Origin: Gammaproteobacteria bacterium
GTDB lineage: Bacteria; Pseudomonadota; Gammaproteobacteria; Ga0077536
Direction of reading: 5' to 3'
DNA length: 64,000 bases
Assembly (NCBI GenBank): GCA_016209015.1
Contig: JACQWY010000035.1
Span: 115,743-179,742 of the forward strand
Part shown: one piece after another, positions 1 through 11,998 of the stretch
How positions within the stretch are numbered: the first letter of the stretch is position 1
Layout: every line of letters starts with the position of its first letter
The notes under the pieces: model-generated
The model's database searches: none
The model's input: only the letters and a program-made list of their open reading frames with translations
Told to the model about the DNA's origin: nothing
Made by a program: the position numbers and the translations under genes

Positions 1-384
1 CGCGGCGAGGCCGCGAAGATCGTGCGCCTCATGCCGGGTTCGGGCGGCCACTATTACGCGGACGGTCAGGTCAACGGCGGCGCGGTGCATTTCATCGTCG
101 ACACGGGCGCGACGCGGGTCGTGCTCAACAAGCACATGGCGAGGCAGATCGGCGTGCAGTACCGCGTCGACGGGCGACCGGGCCGTGTCGAGACGGCGTC
201 GGGCGTCACGGCGGCGTACTACCTCACGTTCGACCGCGTGCAGATCCAGTCGCTCGGACTCACGAACGTCGACGGCATCGTCGTCGACGGCGATTATCCG
301 AGCGTCGCGCTGCTCGGCCAGTCCTTCCTGAACCGCCTCGACATGCAGCGCAAGGGCAATCTGCTGGAGCTGCGCGAGCGCTGA
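1..384 (+). CDS. Retropepsin-like aspartic protease (3' part)
   Basis: The gene enters from the left edge, so its N-terminus is missing; the reading frame is open from the first base. The visible 127 residues form a single-domain, clan AA retropepsin-like fold. The catalytic motif DTGAT lies at bases 100-114, and a hydrophobic LLGQSFLNRL segment near the C-terminus matches the second conserved strand-helix of the family. Bacterial members (TIGR02281-like) are usually periplasmic or membrane-anchored and act as dimers; that location is a family inference because any signal sequence lies outside the window. A GTG at base 22 is in frame but is unlikely to be the true start. Confidence 0.8.
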   Translation, partial: RGEAAKIVRLMPGSGGHYYADGQVNGGAVHFIVDTGATRVVLNKHMARQIGVQYRVDGRPGRVETASGVTAAYYLTFDRVQIQSLGLTNVDGIVVDGDYPSVALLGQSFLNRLDMQRKGNLLELRER

Positions 385-396
385 GGTCAGCGGCCC

Positions 397-945
397 TCAA
401 AGGCGGCTGCGATCCCAGAGCACTTCCGCCCCGCCATCCTGACGGGCGAGCACCCGGGCGAGCACGAACAGGAGATCGGACAGCCGGTTCACGTAGCGCA
501 GCGCCGCTTCGCTCACGGCCTCCGCGTCCGCGACCTCGACCATGCTGCGCTCCGCGCGCCGGCACACCGCGCGCGCGAGATGGCAGAACGCGGCGGCCCG
601 GCTGCCGCCCGGCAGGATGAATTCCTTCAGCGGCGGCAGCGTCTCGTTGTGGCGGTCGATCGCCGCTTCGAGCCTGTCGGTCGCCTCCGGCGCGAGCAGT
701 TGCGTGCCGGGGATCGACATCTCCCCGCCGAGGTCGAAGAGGTCGTGCTGGATGGCGACGAGCAGGCGCGCCACCTCGTCAGCCGGCTCCTGCGCGACGA
801 GCACGCCGAGCAGCGAGTTCAATTCGTCCACGTCGCCGATCGCGCGGATGCGCGGCGCGGTCTTCGCGACCCGCCGGCCGTCGCCGAGGCCGGTCGTGCC
901 CTGGTCGCCCGTGCGGGTATAAATCTTGGAGAGTCGATGTCCCAT
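397..945 (-). CDS. Cob(I)yrinic acid a,c-diamide adenosyltransferase, PduO type
   Basis: Transfers the 5'-deoxyadenosyl group of ATP to cob(I)alamin, giving adenosylcobalamin. The 182-residue protein has the family N-terminal nucleotide loop (YTRTGDQGTTGLGDG, residues 9-23), then GDVDELNS (37-44). The C-terminal signature has an FILPGG turn, paired arginines in RRAER and the RYVNRLSDLLF helix. The ATG was chosen because the family begins a few residues before YTRTGD; the open frame continues about 70 codons further upstream, but that part is low-complexity Arg/Pro sequence. It is divergent from the glycosyltransferase gene. The nearby B12 enzyme, MetH, uses methylcobalamin, so this gene more likely serves a mutase elsewhere. 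Confidence 0.92.
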   Translation of the reverse strand: MGHRLSKIYTRTGDQGTTGLGDGRRVAKTAPRIRAIGDVDELNSLLGVLVAQEPADEVARLLVAIQHDLFDLGGEMSIPGTQLLAPEATDRLEAAIDRHNETLPPLKEFILPGGSRAAAFCHLARAVCRRAERSMVEVADAEAVSEAALRYVNRLSDLLFVLARVLARQDGGAEVLWDRSRL

Positions 946-1102
946 GGTGAGCGTCTCGAGGAACGGGGCCGGTGCGCGCGGCCGTGGGTCGGCGGTCCGG
1001 GACGCGTTCCCGCGGGGCCCTCGCCCCGGGCCCGGACACAGGTTCCCGACTCTATTCGCGATGGCCGGCGCAAGTCCATCCCGGTCGCCGCGTCCCTGCC
1101 CC

Positions 1103-1131
1103 GTGAGAGTCCGCGCCGCAACTGTTAGAAT
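1103..1131 (+). promoter_or_regulatory. Probable sigma-70 promoter with extended -10
   Basis: A -35-like GTGAGA (1103-1108, 4 of 6) is followed after 17 bp by TAGAAT (1126-1131, 5 of 6), preceded by the TGn extension at 1123-1125. It points at the glycosyltransferase gene and would give a leader of about 100 nt. Inferred by eye only. Confidence 0.5.
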
Positions 1132-1240
1132 CTGCGGCCCGTGCACCCCCTGAGCCACGCCACACGCCGTTCACCCGCCCGCCCCGCCGCCGATCCGCGG
1201 GGCGGTCGTGCCCGCTGAGGCCCTGCGCCCGGAAACGATC

Positions 1241-1981
1241 ATGTCCGACACCACCCCGCGCTTTTCCGTCGTCATTCCCTGTTACAACGAGGCCGACAAC
1301 ATCGTCGCGCTCGTCGAGGAAGTCGTGCAGGCGATGCGCGAGCTCGGCCCCTACGAGGTCGTGGTCGTCGACGACTGCAGCAACGACGGCTCGCAGGAAC
1401 GTCTGCGCGCCGCGCTCCCGCGCTGGCCCGGGGTCCTGCGCGTCGTGGCGCATGCCGTGAACCGCGGCCAGAGCGCGGCGCTCTGCAGCGGGGTCGATGC
1501 CGCGCGGGGCGAGTGGATCGCGACCCTCGACGGCGACGGCCAGAACGATCCCGCCGACATCCCGGCACTCGTCGCGCGCATTCCGCGCCAGGGCGAGGCG
1601 TGGGTCATCATCTGCGGCCACCGCAAGCGCCGGCGCGACACCTGGGTGCGCCGCCTGTCCTCGAAAGTCGCGAACGGCGTGCGCTCGCGCGCGCTCGGCG
1701 ACGCGACCCCCGACACCGGCTGCGGGCTGAAGGTCTTTCCGCGGCGCCTGTTCCTGCTGATGCCGCGCTTCGATCACATGCACCGCTTCATGCCCGCACT
1801 CGCCCAGCGCTGCGGCGCGGTCTCGACGTCCGTCGAGGTCAATCACCGGCCGCGCCTGCACGGACAGTCGAAGTACGGCATCGGCAACCGGCTGTGGGTC
1901 GGGATCGTCGATCTGTTCGGCGTGATGTGGTTGCGGCGGCGGGCGTTCCGGACCTCGTCCTGCGATGAGTTGGGACCCTGA
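1241..1981 (+). CDS. Glycosyltransferase family 2, dolichyl-phosphate mannosyltransferase-like
   Basis: A GT-A fold inverting glycosyltransferase of 246 residues. It shows the opening SVVIPCYNE motif (residues 9-17), VVVDDCSNDGS (41-51) and the metal-binding DGD at 97-99 within TLDGDGQNDP. This arrangement is typical of enzymes that move a sugar from a nucleotide donor to a polyprenyl phosphate (DPM1/ArnC-like). There is only one hydrophobic stretch near the C-terminus (VGIVDLFGVMWL), so it is probably peripheral at the inner membrane. The ATG is preceded by GGAAA; a GTG 33 bases upstream is in frame but would only add a non-conserved peptide. The lipid acceptor cannot be told from sequence. 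Confidence 0.88.
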   Translation: MSDTTPRFSVVIPCYNEADNIVALVEEVVQAMRELGPYEVVVVDDCSNDGSQERLRAALPRWPGVLRVVAHAVNRGQSAALCSGVDAARGEWIATLDGDGQNDPADIPALVARIPRQGEAWVIICGHRKRRRDTWVRRLSSKVANGVRSRALGDATPDTGCGLKVFPRRLFLLMPRFDHMHRFMPALAQRCGAVSTSVEVNHRPRLHGQSKYGIGNRLWVGIVDLFGVMWLRRRAFRTSSCDELGP

Positions 1982-2007
1982 GCGCGATGCGCGCGCAGAC
2001 CCCGTTG

Positions 2008-2013
2008 TATAGT
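2008..2013 (+). promoter_or_regulatory. Possible -10 box of lptF
   Basis: TATAGT (5 of 6 to consensus) lies about 30 nt before the lptF start, in the short gap after the glycosyltransferase gene. No convincing -35 is visible, so confidence is low. Confidence 0.3.
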
Positions 2014-2042
2014 ACGCAGGCCATGCTCCAGGTCCGGCATCC

Positions 2043-3140
2043 ATGATCCTGCGCCGCTACGTCGTCAACGAGTTCCTGCGCTCGTTCGCGATGATCATCG
2101 GGGCGCTCGTGATCATCTATTTCAGCACGCGCTTCGCGACCTATCTCGGCCAGGCGGCCGAGGGCAAGATCGCGCCGGCCCACATCTCGAAGATGCTCCT
2201 GCTGCGGATGCTGGTCTCGCTCAAGGACCTCATCCCGATGAGCCTCTACCTCGGGGTGTTCGCCGCGGTGATCCGGCTGCAGCGCGATCTCGAGATGACG
2301 GCGATGCGCGCCGCGGGCGCCGGCCACCGGCTCATGCTCGTCTCGGCGGCCTACGTCAGTCTCGTCGCCGCACTCCTCGTCGCCACGATCACGCTCTACG
2401 CCGAGCCGCGCGCCGAGGAGGTGTTCCAGGAGCTCAAGGATCAGACGCAGAGCGAAGCGACGATCGCGGGCGTGAAGGCCGGCCGCTTCAAGGAGATGAG
2501 CGGCGGCAAGCGCATCTTCTATGCCGAGACGGTCGGCACGGACGAAAAGACGTTGAAGAACGCGTTCGTGCAGGCGCGCGACGGGACCGAAGTCGGCCTC
2601 ATGCACAGCAACGACGCATTCATCGAAACGGACAAGAAGAACGGCGACCGCTTCGCCGTGTTCCTGAACGGCATCAGCTACGCCGGCGCGCCCGGCGCAC
2701 TCGACTACGTCGTCACCCACTTCTCGAAGTACGCGCTGCGCATCGAGGAACGGCTGCCGACCGACCTCTCGAACCAGGTGAATTACATGCCGACGCCGGC
2801 GCTCTTCATGTTCGACGCGCCGGGTTTCAAGGCCGAGCTGCAGTGGCGCATCGCGACGCCGGTCGCGACGTTCCTGCTGCCGCTGCTCGCCGTGCTGTTC
2901 GGGATGACGACCCCGGGGAGCAGTTGGTACCTCAACCTCATCACCGCCGTCGCGGGGTACTTCGTCTACAATAACACCCTCGGCGTCGCCAAGGCCCTGG
3001 TGCGTAAGGGTGCATTGCCGCCGGCGATCGGACTGTGGATCGTGCACGTGATCCTGGTGCTGCTGATCGCGGGCTTCCTCTGGTACCAGCGCCATCCGCG
3101 ACAACGTCGCCCGAAGCTGAAGCACGCGCTGCCCGCCTGA
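2043..3140 (+). CDS. lptF: LPS export system permease LptF
   Basis: YjgP/YjgQ-family permease of 365 residues, normal family length. It has paired N-terminal membrane spans (about residues 10-35 and 50-80), a third near 95-120, a large periplasmic domain (about 120-265, the LptA-like jellyroll) and three C-terminal spans (about 275-355). With LptG and the LptB ATPase it extracts LPS from the inner membrane. The conserved His in the last region ([10 protein letters not shown]) fits LptF better than LptG, whose equivalent usually carries Asn; this is an inference. Unusually, neither lptG nor pepA, common neighbours, is adjacent. It overlaps nothing and precedes metH by 52 bp. Confidence 0.85.
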   Translation: MILRRYVVNEFLRSFAMIIGALVIIYFSTRFATYLGQAAEGKIAPAHISKMLLLRMLVSLKDLIPMSLYLGVFAAVIRLQRDLEMTAMRAAGAGHRLMLVSAAYVSLVAALLVATITLYAEPRAEEVFQELKDQTQSEATIAGVKAGRFKEMSGGKRIFYAETVGTDEKTLKNAFVQARDGTEVGLMHSNDAFIETDKKNGDRFAVFLNGISYAGAPGALDYVVTHFSKYALRIEERLPTDLSNQVNYMPTPALFMFDAPGFKAELQWRIATPVATFLLPLLAVLFGMTTPGSSWYLNLITAVAGYFVYNNTLGVAKALVRKGALPPAIGLWIVHVILVLLIAGFLWYQRHPRQRRPKLKHALPA

Positions 3141-3192
3141 GCGCCGTGCGCGGACGCCGGACGTCCCCGAATTCCAATCGAGCCGTAGGACT

Positions 3193-6888
<3,696 letters not shown>

Positions 6889-6897
6889 GCCGCCGCC

Positions 6898-8283
6898 ATG
6901 CCGATAGGAACGCCGATCGTCGAGCTGCAGCGCGCGACCAAAGAGCTGTCGGAGGTGAAGGCTGCCGGCTGGGTGCGTTCGCGGCGCGACGCGAAGGAGT
7001 GCTCGTTCGTCGATCTGAACGACGGTTCGTGCCTCAAAGGCCTGCAGGTCGTCGTCGACGCGACCTCGCCCGCGCATGCCGCCATCAGGCACGTCACGAC
7101 GGGTGCCGCGATCGTCGCGACCGGCGCGCTCGTCGCCTCGCCCGGCGCCGAGCAGCGCTGGGAGCTCCGCGCGCGCGCCATCGAGATCCTGGGCGCGAGC
7201 CCGGAGGACTATCCGCTGCAGAAGAAGCGTCACAGCGACGAGTTCCTGCGCACCATCGCCCATCTGCGCGCGCGCACGAACAAGTACGGCGCGATGTTCC
7301 GGCTGCGCTCGCGGCTCTCGCACGCGATCCACGATTTCTTCCAGGGTCGCGGCTTCCACTACATCCACACGCCCATCATCACGGGCTCGGACTGCGAGGG
7401 TGCGGGCGAGATGTTCCGCGTGACCACGCTCGATCTCGCGAACGTGCCCAAGGCCGCGGGCCGAATCGATTTCGCGTCCGACTTCTTCGGTCGCGAGGCG
7501 CATCTGACGGTCTCGGGACAGCTCGCGGTCGAGACCTGCTGCCTCGCCATGAGCCGCGTCTACACGTTCGGTCCGACGTTCCGCTCGGAGAATTCGAACA
7601 CGAGCCGGCACATGGCCGAGTTCTGGATGATCGAGCCCGAATTCGCGTTCGCGGATCTCGCGGACGACATGGCGCTCGCCGAGGACATGCTGAAATTCCT
7701 CGTCGCGTATGCCCGGCGCGAGTGCGCGGAGGATCTCGAGCTCTTCGCGCGCTTCGTCGATCCCGAGCTCGACGCCCGCCTCGACCTCGTGCTGAACACG
7801 GATTTCGCGCGCGTCTCCTACACCGCGGCGATCGAGCTCCTGCAGGCCAGCGGCCGCAGCTTCGAATTCAAACCCGAGTGGGGCGCCGATCTCCAGGCCG
7901 AGCACGAGCGCTATCTCACCGAGGAGTATTTCGAGCGGCCGGTGTTCGTCCACGACTGGCCGCGCGACATCAAGGCGTTCTACATGCGACAGAACGACGA
8001 CGGGCGCACCGTCGCCGCGATGGATCTGCTCGTGCCGCGCATCGGCGAGCTCGTCGGCGGCAGCCAGCGCGAGGAGCGCCACGACGTGCTCGAGACGCGC
8101 ATCCGCGAGCTCGGTTTCGAACCGGCCGACTACTGGTGGTATCTCGACACGCGCAAGTTCGGCACCGCGCCGCACGCCGGCTTCGGCCTCGGCTTCGAGC
8201 GCCTGCTCATGTTCGTCACCGGGGTGGGCAACATCCGCGACGTCATCCCGTTCCCGCGCACCCCCAAGCATCTGGAGTTCTAG
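6898..8283 (+). CDS. asnS: Asparagine--tRNA ligase AsnS
   Basis: Class IIb aminoacyl-tRNA synthetase of 461 residues that charges tRNA-Asn. It has an N-terminal OB-fold anticodon-binding domain (about residues 15-105) and a catalytic core with motif 2 around FRSENSNTSRHMAEFWMIEPE (Arg229) and motif 3 GFGLGFERLL (Arg435). The phrase GSDCEGAGEMF and the residues around motif 2 are asparaginyl, not aspartyl, type. The ATG lies nine bases after the metH stop without an evident Shine-Dalgarno, so translation may depend on metH. The thiamine-binding protein gene follows after 2 bp. Confidence 0.96.
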   Translation: MPIGTPIVELQRATKELSEVKAAGWVRSRRDAKECSFVDLNDGSCLKGLQVVVDATSPAHAAIRHVTTGAAIVATGALVASPGAEQRWELRARAIEILGASPEDYPLQKKRHSDEFLRTIAHLRARTNKYGAMFRLRSRLSHAIHDFFQGRGFHYIHTPIITGSDCEGAGEMFRVTTLDLANVPKAAGRIDFASDFFGREAHLTVSGQLAVETCCLAMSRVYTFGPTFRSENSNTSRHMAEFWMIEPEFAFADLADDMALAEDMLKFLVAYARRECAEDLELFARFVDPELDARLDLVLNTDFARVSYTAAIELLQASGRSFEFKPEWGADLQAEHERYLTEEYFERPVFVHDWPRDIKAFYMRQNDDGRTVAAMDLLVPRIGELVGGSQREERHDVLETRIRELGFEPADYWWYLDTRKFGTAPHAGFGLGFERLLMFVTGVGNIRDVIPFPRTPKHLEF

Positions 8284-8285
8284 CC

Positions 8286-8585
8286 ATGCACGTGATGATC
8301 GACCTCTGCGTCGTGCCGATCGGGGTCGGCACCTCGGTGTCGCGCGAAGTCGCGGAGTGCCAGCGCATCATCGAGGCCGCGGGGCTCGCGTCGCAGCTCC
8401 ATCCCTACGGCACGGTAATCGAAGGCGACTGGGACGCCGTGATGGCCGTGGTCAAGCGCTGCCACGAGCGGCTGCACGAGCTCGGTGTGCCGCGCGTGTT
8501 CACGACGCTCAAGGCCGGCACGCGCACCGATCGCGTCCAGCACATGCAGGACAAGGTGGACAGCGTTCTCGAAAAACTGAAATGA
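8286..8585 (+). CDS. MTH1187-family thiamine-binding protein
   Basis: Small 99-residue protein of the YqgV/MTH1187 (former DUF77) family, a ferredoxin-like fold that binds thiamine or a related pyrimidine in family members studied. Visible family features are the N-terminal strand [15 protein letters not shown], the [21 protein letters not shown] segment and [14 protein letters not shown] near the end. It follows asnS by two bases and is clearly translated with it. The biological role of the family is not settled, and the link to asnS may be only transcriptional. Confidence 0.88.
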   Translation: MHVMIDLCVVPIGVGTSVSREVAECQRIIEAAGLASQLHPYGTVIEGDWDAVMAVVKRCHERLHELGVPRVFTTLKAGTRTDRVQHMQDKVDSVLEKLK

Positions 8586-8637
8586 GCGGGCGCGGCCGGC
8601 GCGGGGGCGACCGGCTCGAACGCGAGGGGAGGTTCGA

Positions 8638-10332
8638 ATGTTCGGGTCCGATCTGAGCTACGTCCAGGGCGCCGATGCCGAAGGACTGAAGTACATCACC
8701 GTCGGCCGGCTGCTCGACGCGACGGCCGCGGCATACGGCGATCGCGAAGCGCTCGTCGTCCGCCATCAGGACGTCCGCCTCACCTATGCCGAGCTCAAGA
8801 CCCGCGTAGACGCCTGCGCCGCCGGCCTGCTCGCGCTCGGTCTCGAGCCGGGCGATCGCATCGGCATCTGGTCGCCGAACCGCGTCGAATGGGTGCTCAC
8901 CCAGTTCGCGAGCGCGAAAGCGGGCCTCGTGCTCGTCAACATCAACCCCGCCTACCGGCTCGCCGAGCTCGAATACGCGCTGAACAAGGTGGAGTGCAAG
9001 GCGCTCGTCACCGCGAGCCGCTTCAAGACGAGCGACTATCTCGAGATGCTGCGCACGCTTGCGCCCGAGCTCGCGACCGCCCGGCCCGGCGTGCTGTGCG
9101 CGGAGCGGCTGCCGCATCTGCGCCGGGTGATTGTCATGGGCGACGACGCCGGTCCCGGCATGCTCGCGTTCGATGCGCTCGCCGCGCTCGGCTCGCCCGC
9201 CGAGCTCGCCCGTCTCGCGGAGCTCGCCGCGATCCTGCAACCGGACGATGCCATCAACGTGCAGTTCACGAGCGGCACGACAGGCATGCCGAAGGGGGCG
9301 ACGCTCACCCACTTCAACGTCGTCAACAACGGCTATTTCGTCGGCCGCGCCATGCGCTTCGGACCGGAGGATCGCCTGTGCATCCCGGTGCCGCTGTACC
9401 ATTGTTTCGGCATGGTGATGAGCGTGCTGACCTGCGTGAGCCACGGCGCGTGCATGGTTTTTCCCGCCGAAGCGTTCGAACCGGGCGCGGTGCTGGAGGC
9501 GGTCGCGGCCGAGCGTTGCACGGCGCTGCACGGCGTGCCGACGATGTTCATCGCGGTGCTCGACCATCCCGATTTCGCGAGCGACGCCCTCGGCACGTTG
9601 CGCACAGGCATCATGGCGGGCGCGCCGTGCCCGATCGAAGTCATGAAGCGCGTCATCAGCGAGCTGAACATGGCCGAGGTCACCATCGCCTACGGGATGA
9701 CGGAGACGAGCCCGGTCAGCTTCCAGAGCAGCACGGACGATCCGATCGAGCGGCGGGTCTCGACGATCGGGCGCATCCATCCCCACGTCGAGGTGAAAAT
9801 CATCGACGCCGAGGGCCGCACCGTGCCGCGCGGCGTGAAGGGCGAGCTTTGCACGCGCGGCTACAGCGTGATGCTCGGCTACTGGAACGACGCGGAGCGC
9901 ACGCGCGAGGCAATCGACGCCGCGGGCTGGATGCACACCGGAGACCTCGCCATCATCGACGCCGAGGGGTATTGCAACATCGTCGGCCGCGTGAAGGACA
10001 TGATCATCCGCGGCGGCGAGAACGTGTATCCGCGCGAGATCGAGGAGTTCCTCTATCGTCATCCCGACATCCAGGACGTCGCGGTGTTCGGCGTGCCCGA
10101 TCGGCGCTTCGGCGAGCAGGTCGCGGCCTGGGTGAAGCTGAAGCCCGGCGCGACGGCCTCGGCAGACGACATCAAGACGTTCTGCCAGGGCCAGATTGCG
10201 CACTACAAGATCCCCTTCCACATCCGCTTCGTGGACGGCTTCCCGATGACGGTGACCGGCAAGATTCAGAAGTTCGTGATGCGCGAGACGATGGTCGAGG
10301 AACTGGACATCGAGATCACGCGCACCGCCTGA
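8638..10332 (+). CDS. Acyl-CoA synthetase, FadD-like (AMP-forming)
   Basis: ANL-superfamily enzyme of 564 residues that activates a fatty or related carboxylic acid to its acyl-CoA through an acyl-AMP. It shows the P-loop [10 protein letters not shown] (residues 211-220), the adenine motif YGMTETSP (near 354), the hinge region HTGDLA...[16 protein letters not shown] and catalytic Lys542 in TGKIQK. A strong purine-rich ribosome site (GAGGGGAGG) stands six bases before the ATG. Chain-length preference is not readable; the closest general type is medium- to long-chain acyl-CoA synthetase. It probably supplies the beta-oxidation enzyme encoded nearby. Confidence 0.92.
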   Translation: MFGSDLSYVQGADAEGLKYITVGRLLDATAAAYGDREALVVRHQDVRLTYAELKTRVDACAAGLLALGLEPGDRIGIWSPNRVEWVLTQFASAKAGLVLVNINPAYRLAELEYALNKVECKALVTASRFKTSDYLEMLRTLAPELATARPGVLCAERLPHLRRVIVMGDDAGPGMLAFDALAALGSPAELARLAELAAILQPDDAINVQFTSGTTGMPKGATLTHFNVVNNGYFVGRAMRFGPEDRLCIPVPLYHCFGMVMSVLTCVSHGACMVFPAEAFEPGAVLEAVAAERCTALHGVPTMFIAVLDHPDFASDALGTLRTGIMAGAPCPIEVMKRVISELNMAEVTIAYGMTETSPVSFQSSTDDPIERRVSTIGRIHPHVEVKIIDAEGRTVPRGVKGELCTRGYSVMLGYWNDAERTREAIDAAGWMHTGDLAIIDAEGYCNIVGRVKDMIIRGGENVYPREIEEFLYRHPDIQDVAVFGVPDRRFGEQVAAWVKLKPGATASADDIKTFCQGQIAHYKIPFHIRFVDGFPMTVTGKIQKFVMRETMVEELDIEITRTA

Positions 10333-10345
10333 GGCGCGCGGAAAC

Positions 10346-11563
10346 TCAGGCGCTCTGCCAGAGATCCTCGAGGTCCGGGAACGGCCAGCGCTCGGGCGAT
10401 TCCCAGCCGGTGATGCGATCAGCCGCGTGGGGCCGCCCGAGATCGACGATGCGCGGAAGCAGCCGCTCCTTGCGCCGCATGCAGTAGAAGGTCTTGACCT
10501 TGGGCGTGAGCAGCGAGCTCTCCGCGGTCTCGACGACGACCGCGAGCAGGCCCGATTCCAGACGCACGAGCGAACCGACGGGATAGATGCCGACGCTCTT
10601 CACGAACGCCTGGAAGATGCGCTCGTCGAAGTGGCCGTTGCGCCATTCCGTCATCTTGCGCAGCGCCTCGGCGGGATTCCAGCCCGCCTTGTAGGGGCGG
10701 TTCGAGGTGATCGCGTCGTACACGTCGCATACCGCGCCCATTTTCGCGTAGAGGCTGATGGCATCCGCCGAGAGCTTGTCCGGATAGCCGCTGCCGTCGA
10801 CCTTCTCGTGGTGGTGCAGGCAGACGTCGAGCGGCACGGGCCCCGCGCCGCCGCCTTCGACGAGCATGCGATGGCCTTCGACGGGATGGCTCTTCACGCG
10901 CACGAATTCCTGATCCGTGAGCTTGCCCGGCTTGTTCAGGATCTCGAGCGGGATCGCCGCCTTGCCGAGATCGTGGATGAGACCGCCGAGCCCGGCCTGC
11001 CGCGTCTGCTCCGCATCGAGGCCGAGGTGACGCGACAGCGCGACCATCAGGCCGCACACCGCGACGGAATGCATGTAGGTGTAATCATCCTTGGTCTTGA
11101 GCCTCGCGAGGCTGACGAGCGCGCCCGGATTGCGCATCACGGAATTCGTGATCTCCTCGACGAGCGGCGCGAACTCGCCGGCTGCGACGGCCCGGCCCAT
11201 GCGCGCTTCCTTGAACATCGAGACGATCGCGGCCTTCGCCTTGCCGCAGATCTTCGCCGCGCGTTGCACTTCGGCGGCGAGCGCGAGACGGGCGTTGGGT
11301 TCCGGCTCCGTGAGCACGGCGTCGATGAGCACCTGTTCGTTGCGCTCGGCGGCGACCTCGCGCGTCTCCGCGCCCTCGACGTCGAGGCCCTTCGAGGTGT
11401 CGATCCAGCATTCCTTGATGTTGCTGTCGAAGATGCGGACGATGTCGGCAGGATCTTCGAGCAGGAACTTCGTGTTCCAGAACGGATGTTCCATCCAGGA
11501 GCCGCACAATTCGTGGAGGAACATCCCCGGACGGAGACTTTGCACGGCAATTTTCTTCAGCAC
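10346..11563 (-). CDS. HD-GYP cyclic-di-GMP phosphodiesterase with DUF3391 domain
   Basis: Protein of 405 residues. The N-terminal DUF3391 region (about 1-140) begins MLKKIAVQSLRPGMFL. The HD-GYP domain (about 150-320) has HDLGK at 197-201 and HHHEKVDGSGYP at 250-261, so both the metal-binding HD pair and the GYP signature are intact. Such proteins hydrolyse c-di-GMP, often to GMP, and lower biofilm signalling. There is no membrane span, so it is cytosolic. The 3' end faces the acyl-CoA synthetase with only 13 bp between stops. No receiver or sensor domain is fused, so its input is unknown. Confidence 0.95.
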   Translation of the reverse strand: MLKKIAVQSLRPGMFLHELCGSWMEHPFWNTKFLLEDPADIVRIFDSNIKECWIDTSKGLDVEGAETREVAAERNEQVLIDAVLTEPEPNARLALAAEVQRAAKICGKAKAAIVSMFKEARMGRAVAAGEFAPLVEEITNSVMRNPGALVSLARLKTKDDYTYMHSVAVCGLMVALSRHLGLDAEQTRQAGLGGLIHDLGKAAIPLEILNKPGKLTDQEFVRVKSHPVEGHRMLVEGGGAGPVPLDVCLHHHEKVDGSGYPDKLSADAISLYAKMGAVCDVYDAITSNRPYKAGWNPAEALRKMTEWRNGHFDERIFQAFVKSVGIYPVGSLVRLESGLLAVVVETAESSLLTPKVKTFYCMRRKERLLPRIVDLGRPHAADRITGWESPERWPFPDLEDLWQSA

Positions 11564-11684
11564 GCTGCTTTCCTGGCATGGTCCGCGGTACGTCCCGGCC
11601 CGGCCTCGGCCGGTCCCCGTCCGACTGCGGATTCGATGTCCTGGTGTCGGCCGAATCCCGGTGCACTTGAGCGCACGGCGGCGT

Positions 11685-11948
11685 TCATGGCCGCGTCTGC
11701 CGCTCCAGTTCCTCGAGATACGCGAGCGCTTCGTCGCGGCTCGTGCCGCACATCTCGGGGTCCGGTTTCAAACCCGCGCAGCACGCCGGCCTCGCGGGAT
11801 CCGCATAGATGCGACAACGCCACTCCGCGTCGAGGTGCGGGCAGCGCACGCCCGCGTGCTTCCCCGCCGGCATGCCCGGAAACGGGGTCGAGATCGACAG
11901 CGCGATACAGCAGGCGCCGCAGCCCTCACGGCAGAGAAAATTCGACAT
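11685..11948 (-). CDS. YkgJ-family cysteine cluster protein
   Basis: An 87-residue protein of the YkgJ/UPF0153 family. Its cysteines follow the family pattern: CREGCGACC at the N-terminus, then CPHL...CRIY, PACCAGL and EMCG, consistent with binding a metal, probably zinc or an iron-sulfur cluster. The chosen ATG is preceded by GGAAAG; the open frame extends upstream but lacks conservation-like sequence. It lies between the HD-GYP gene and the beta-oxidation gene on the same strand, 50 bp after the latter. Function is unknown across the family. Confidence 0.85.
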   Translation of the reverse strand: MSNFLCREGCGACCIALSISTPFPGMPAGKHAGVRCPHLDAEWRCRIYADPARPACCAGLKPDPEMCGTSRDEALAYLEELERQTRP

Positions 11949-11998
11949 CGGGAATCTTTCCGCTTCCGGGACCCGGCCCCGGAAGCGGACGTGCGGTC

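Noticed and set aside
3141..3192. Possible cobalamin riboswitch before metH
   Set aside because: The gap is only 52 bp, too short for the aptamer, and no B12 box is visible.
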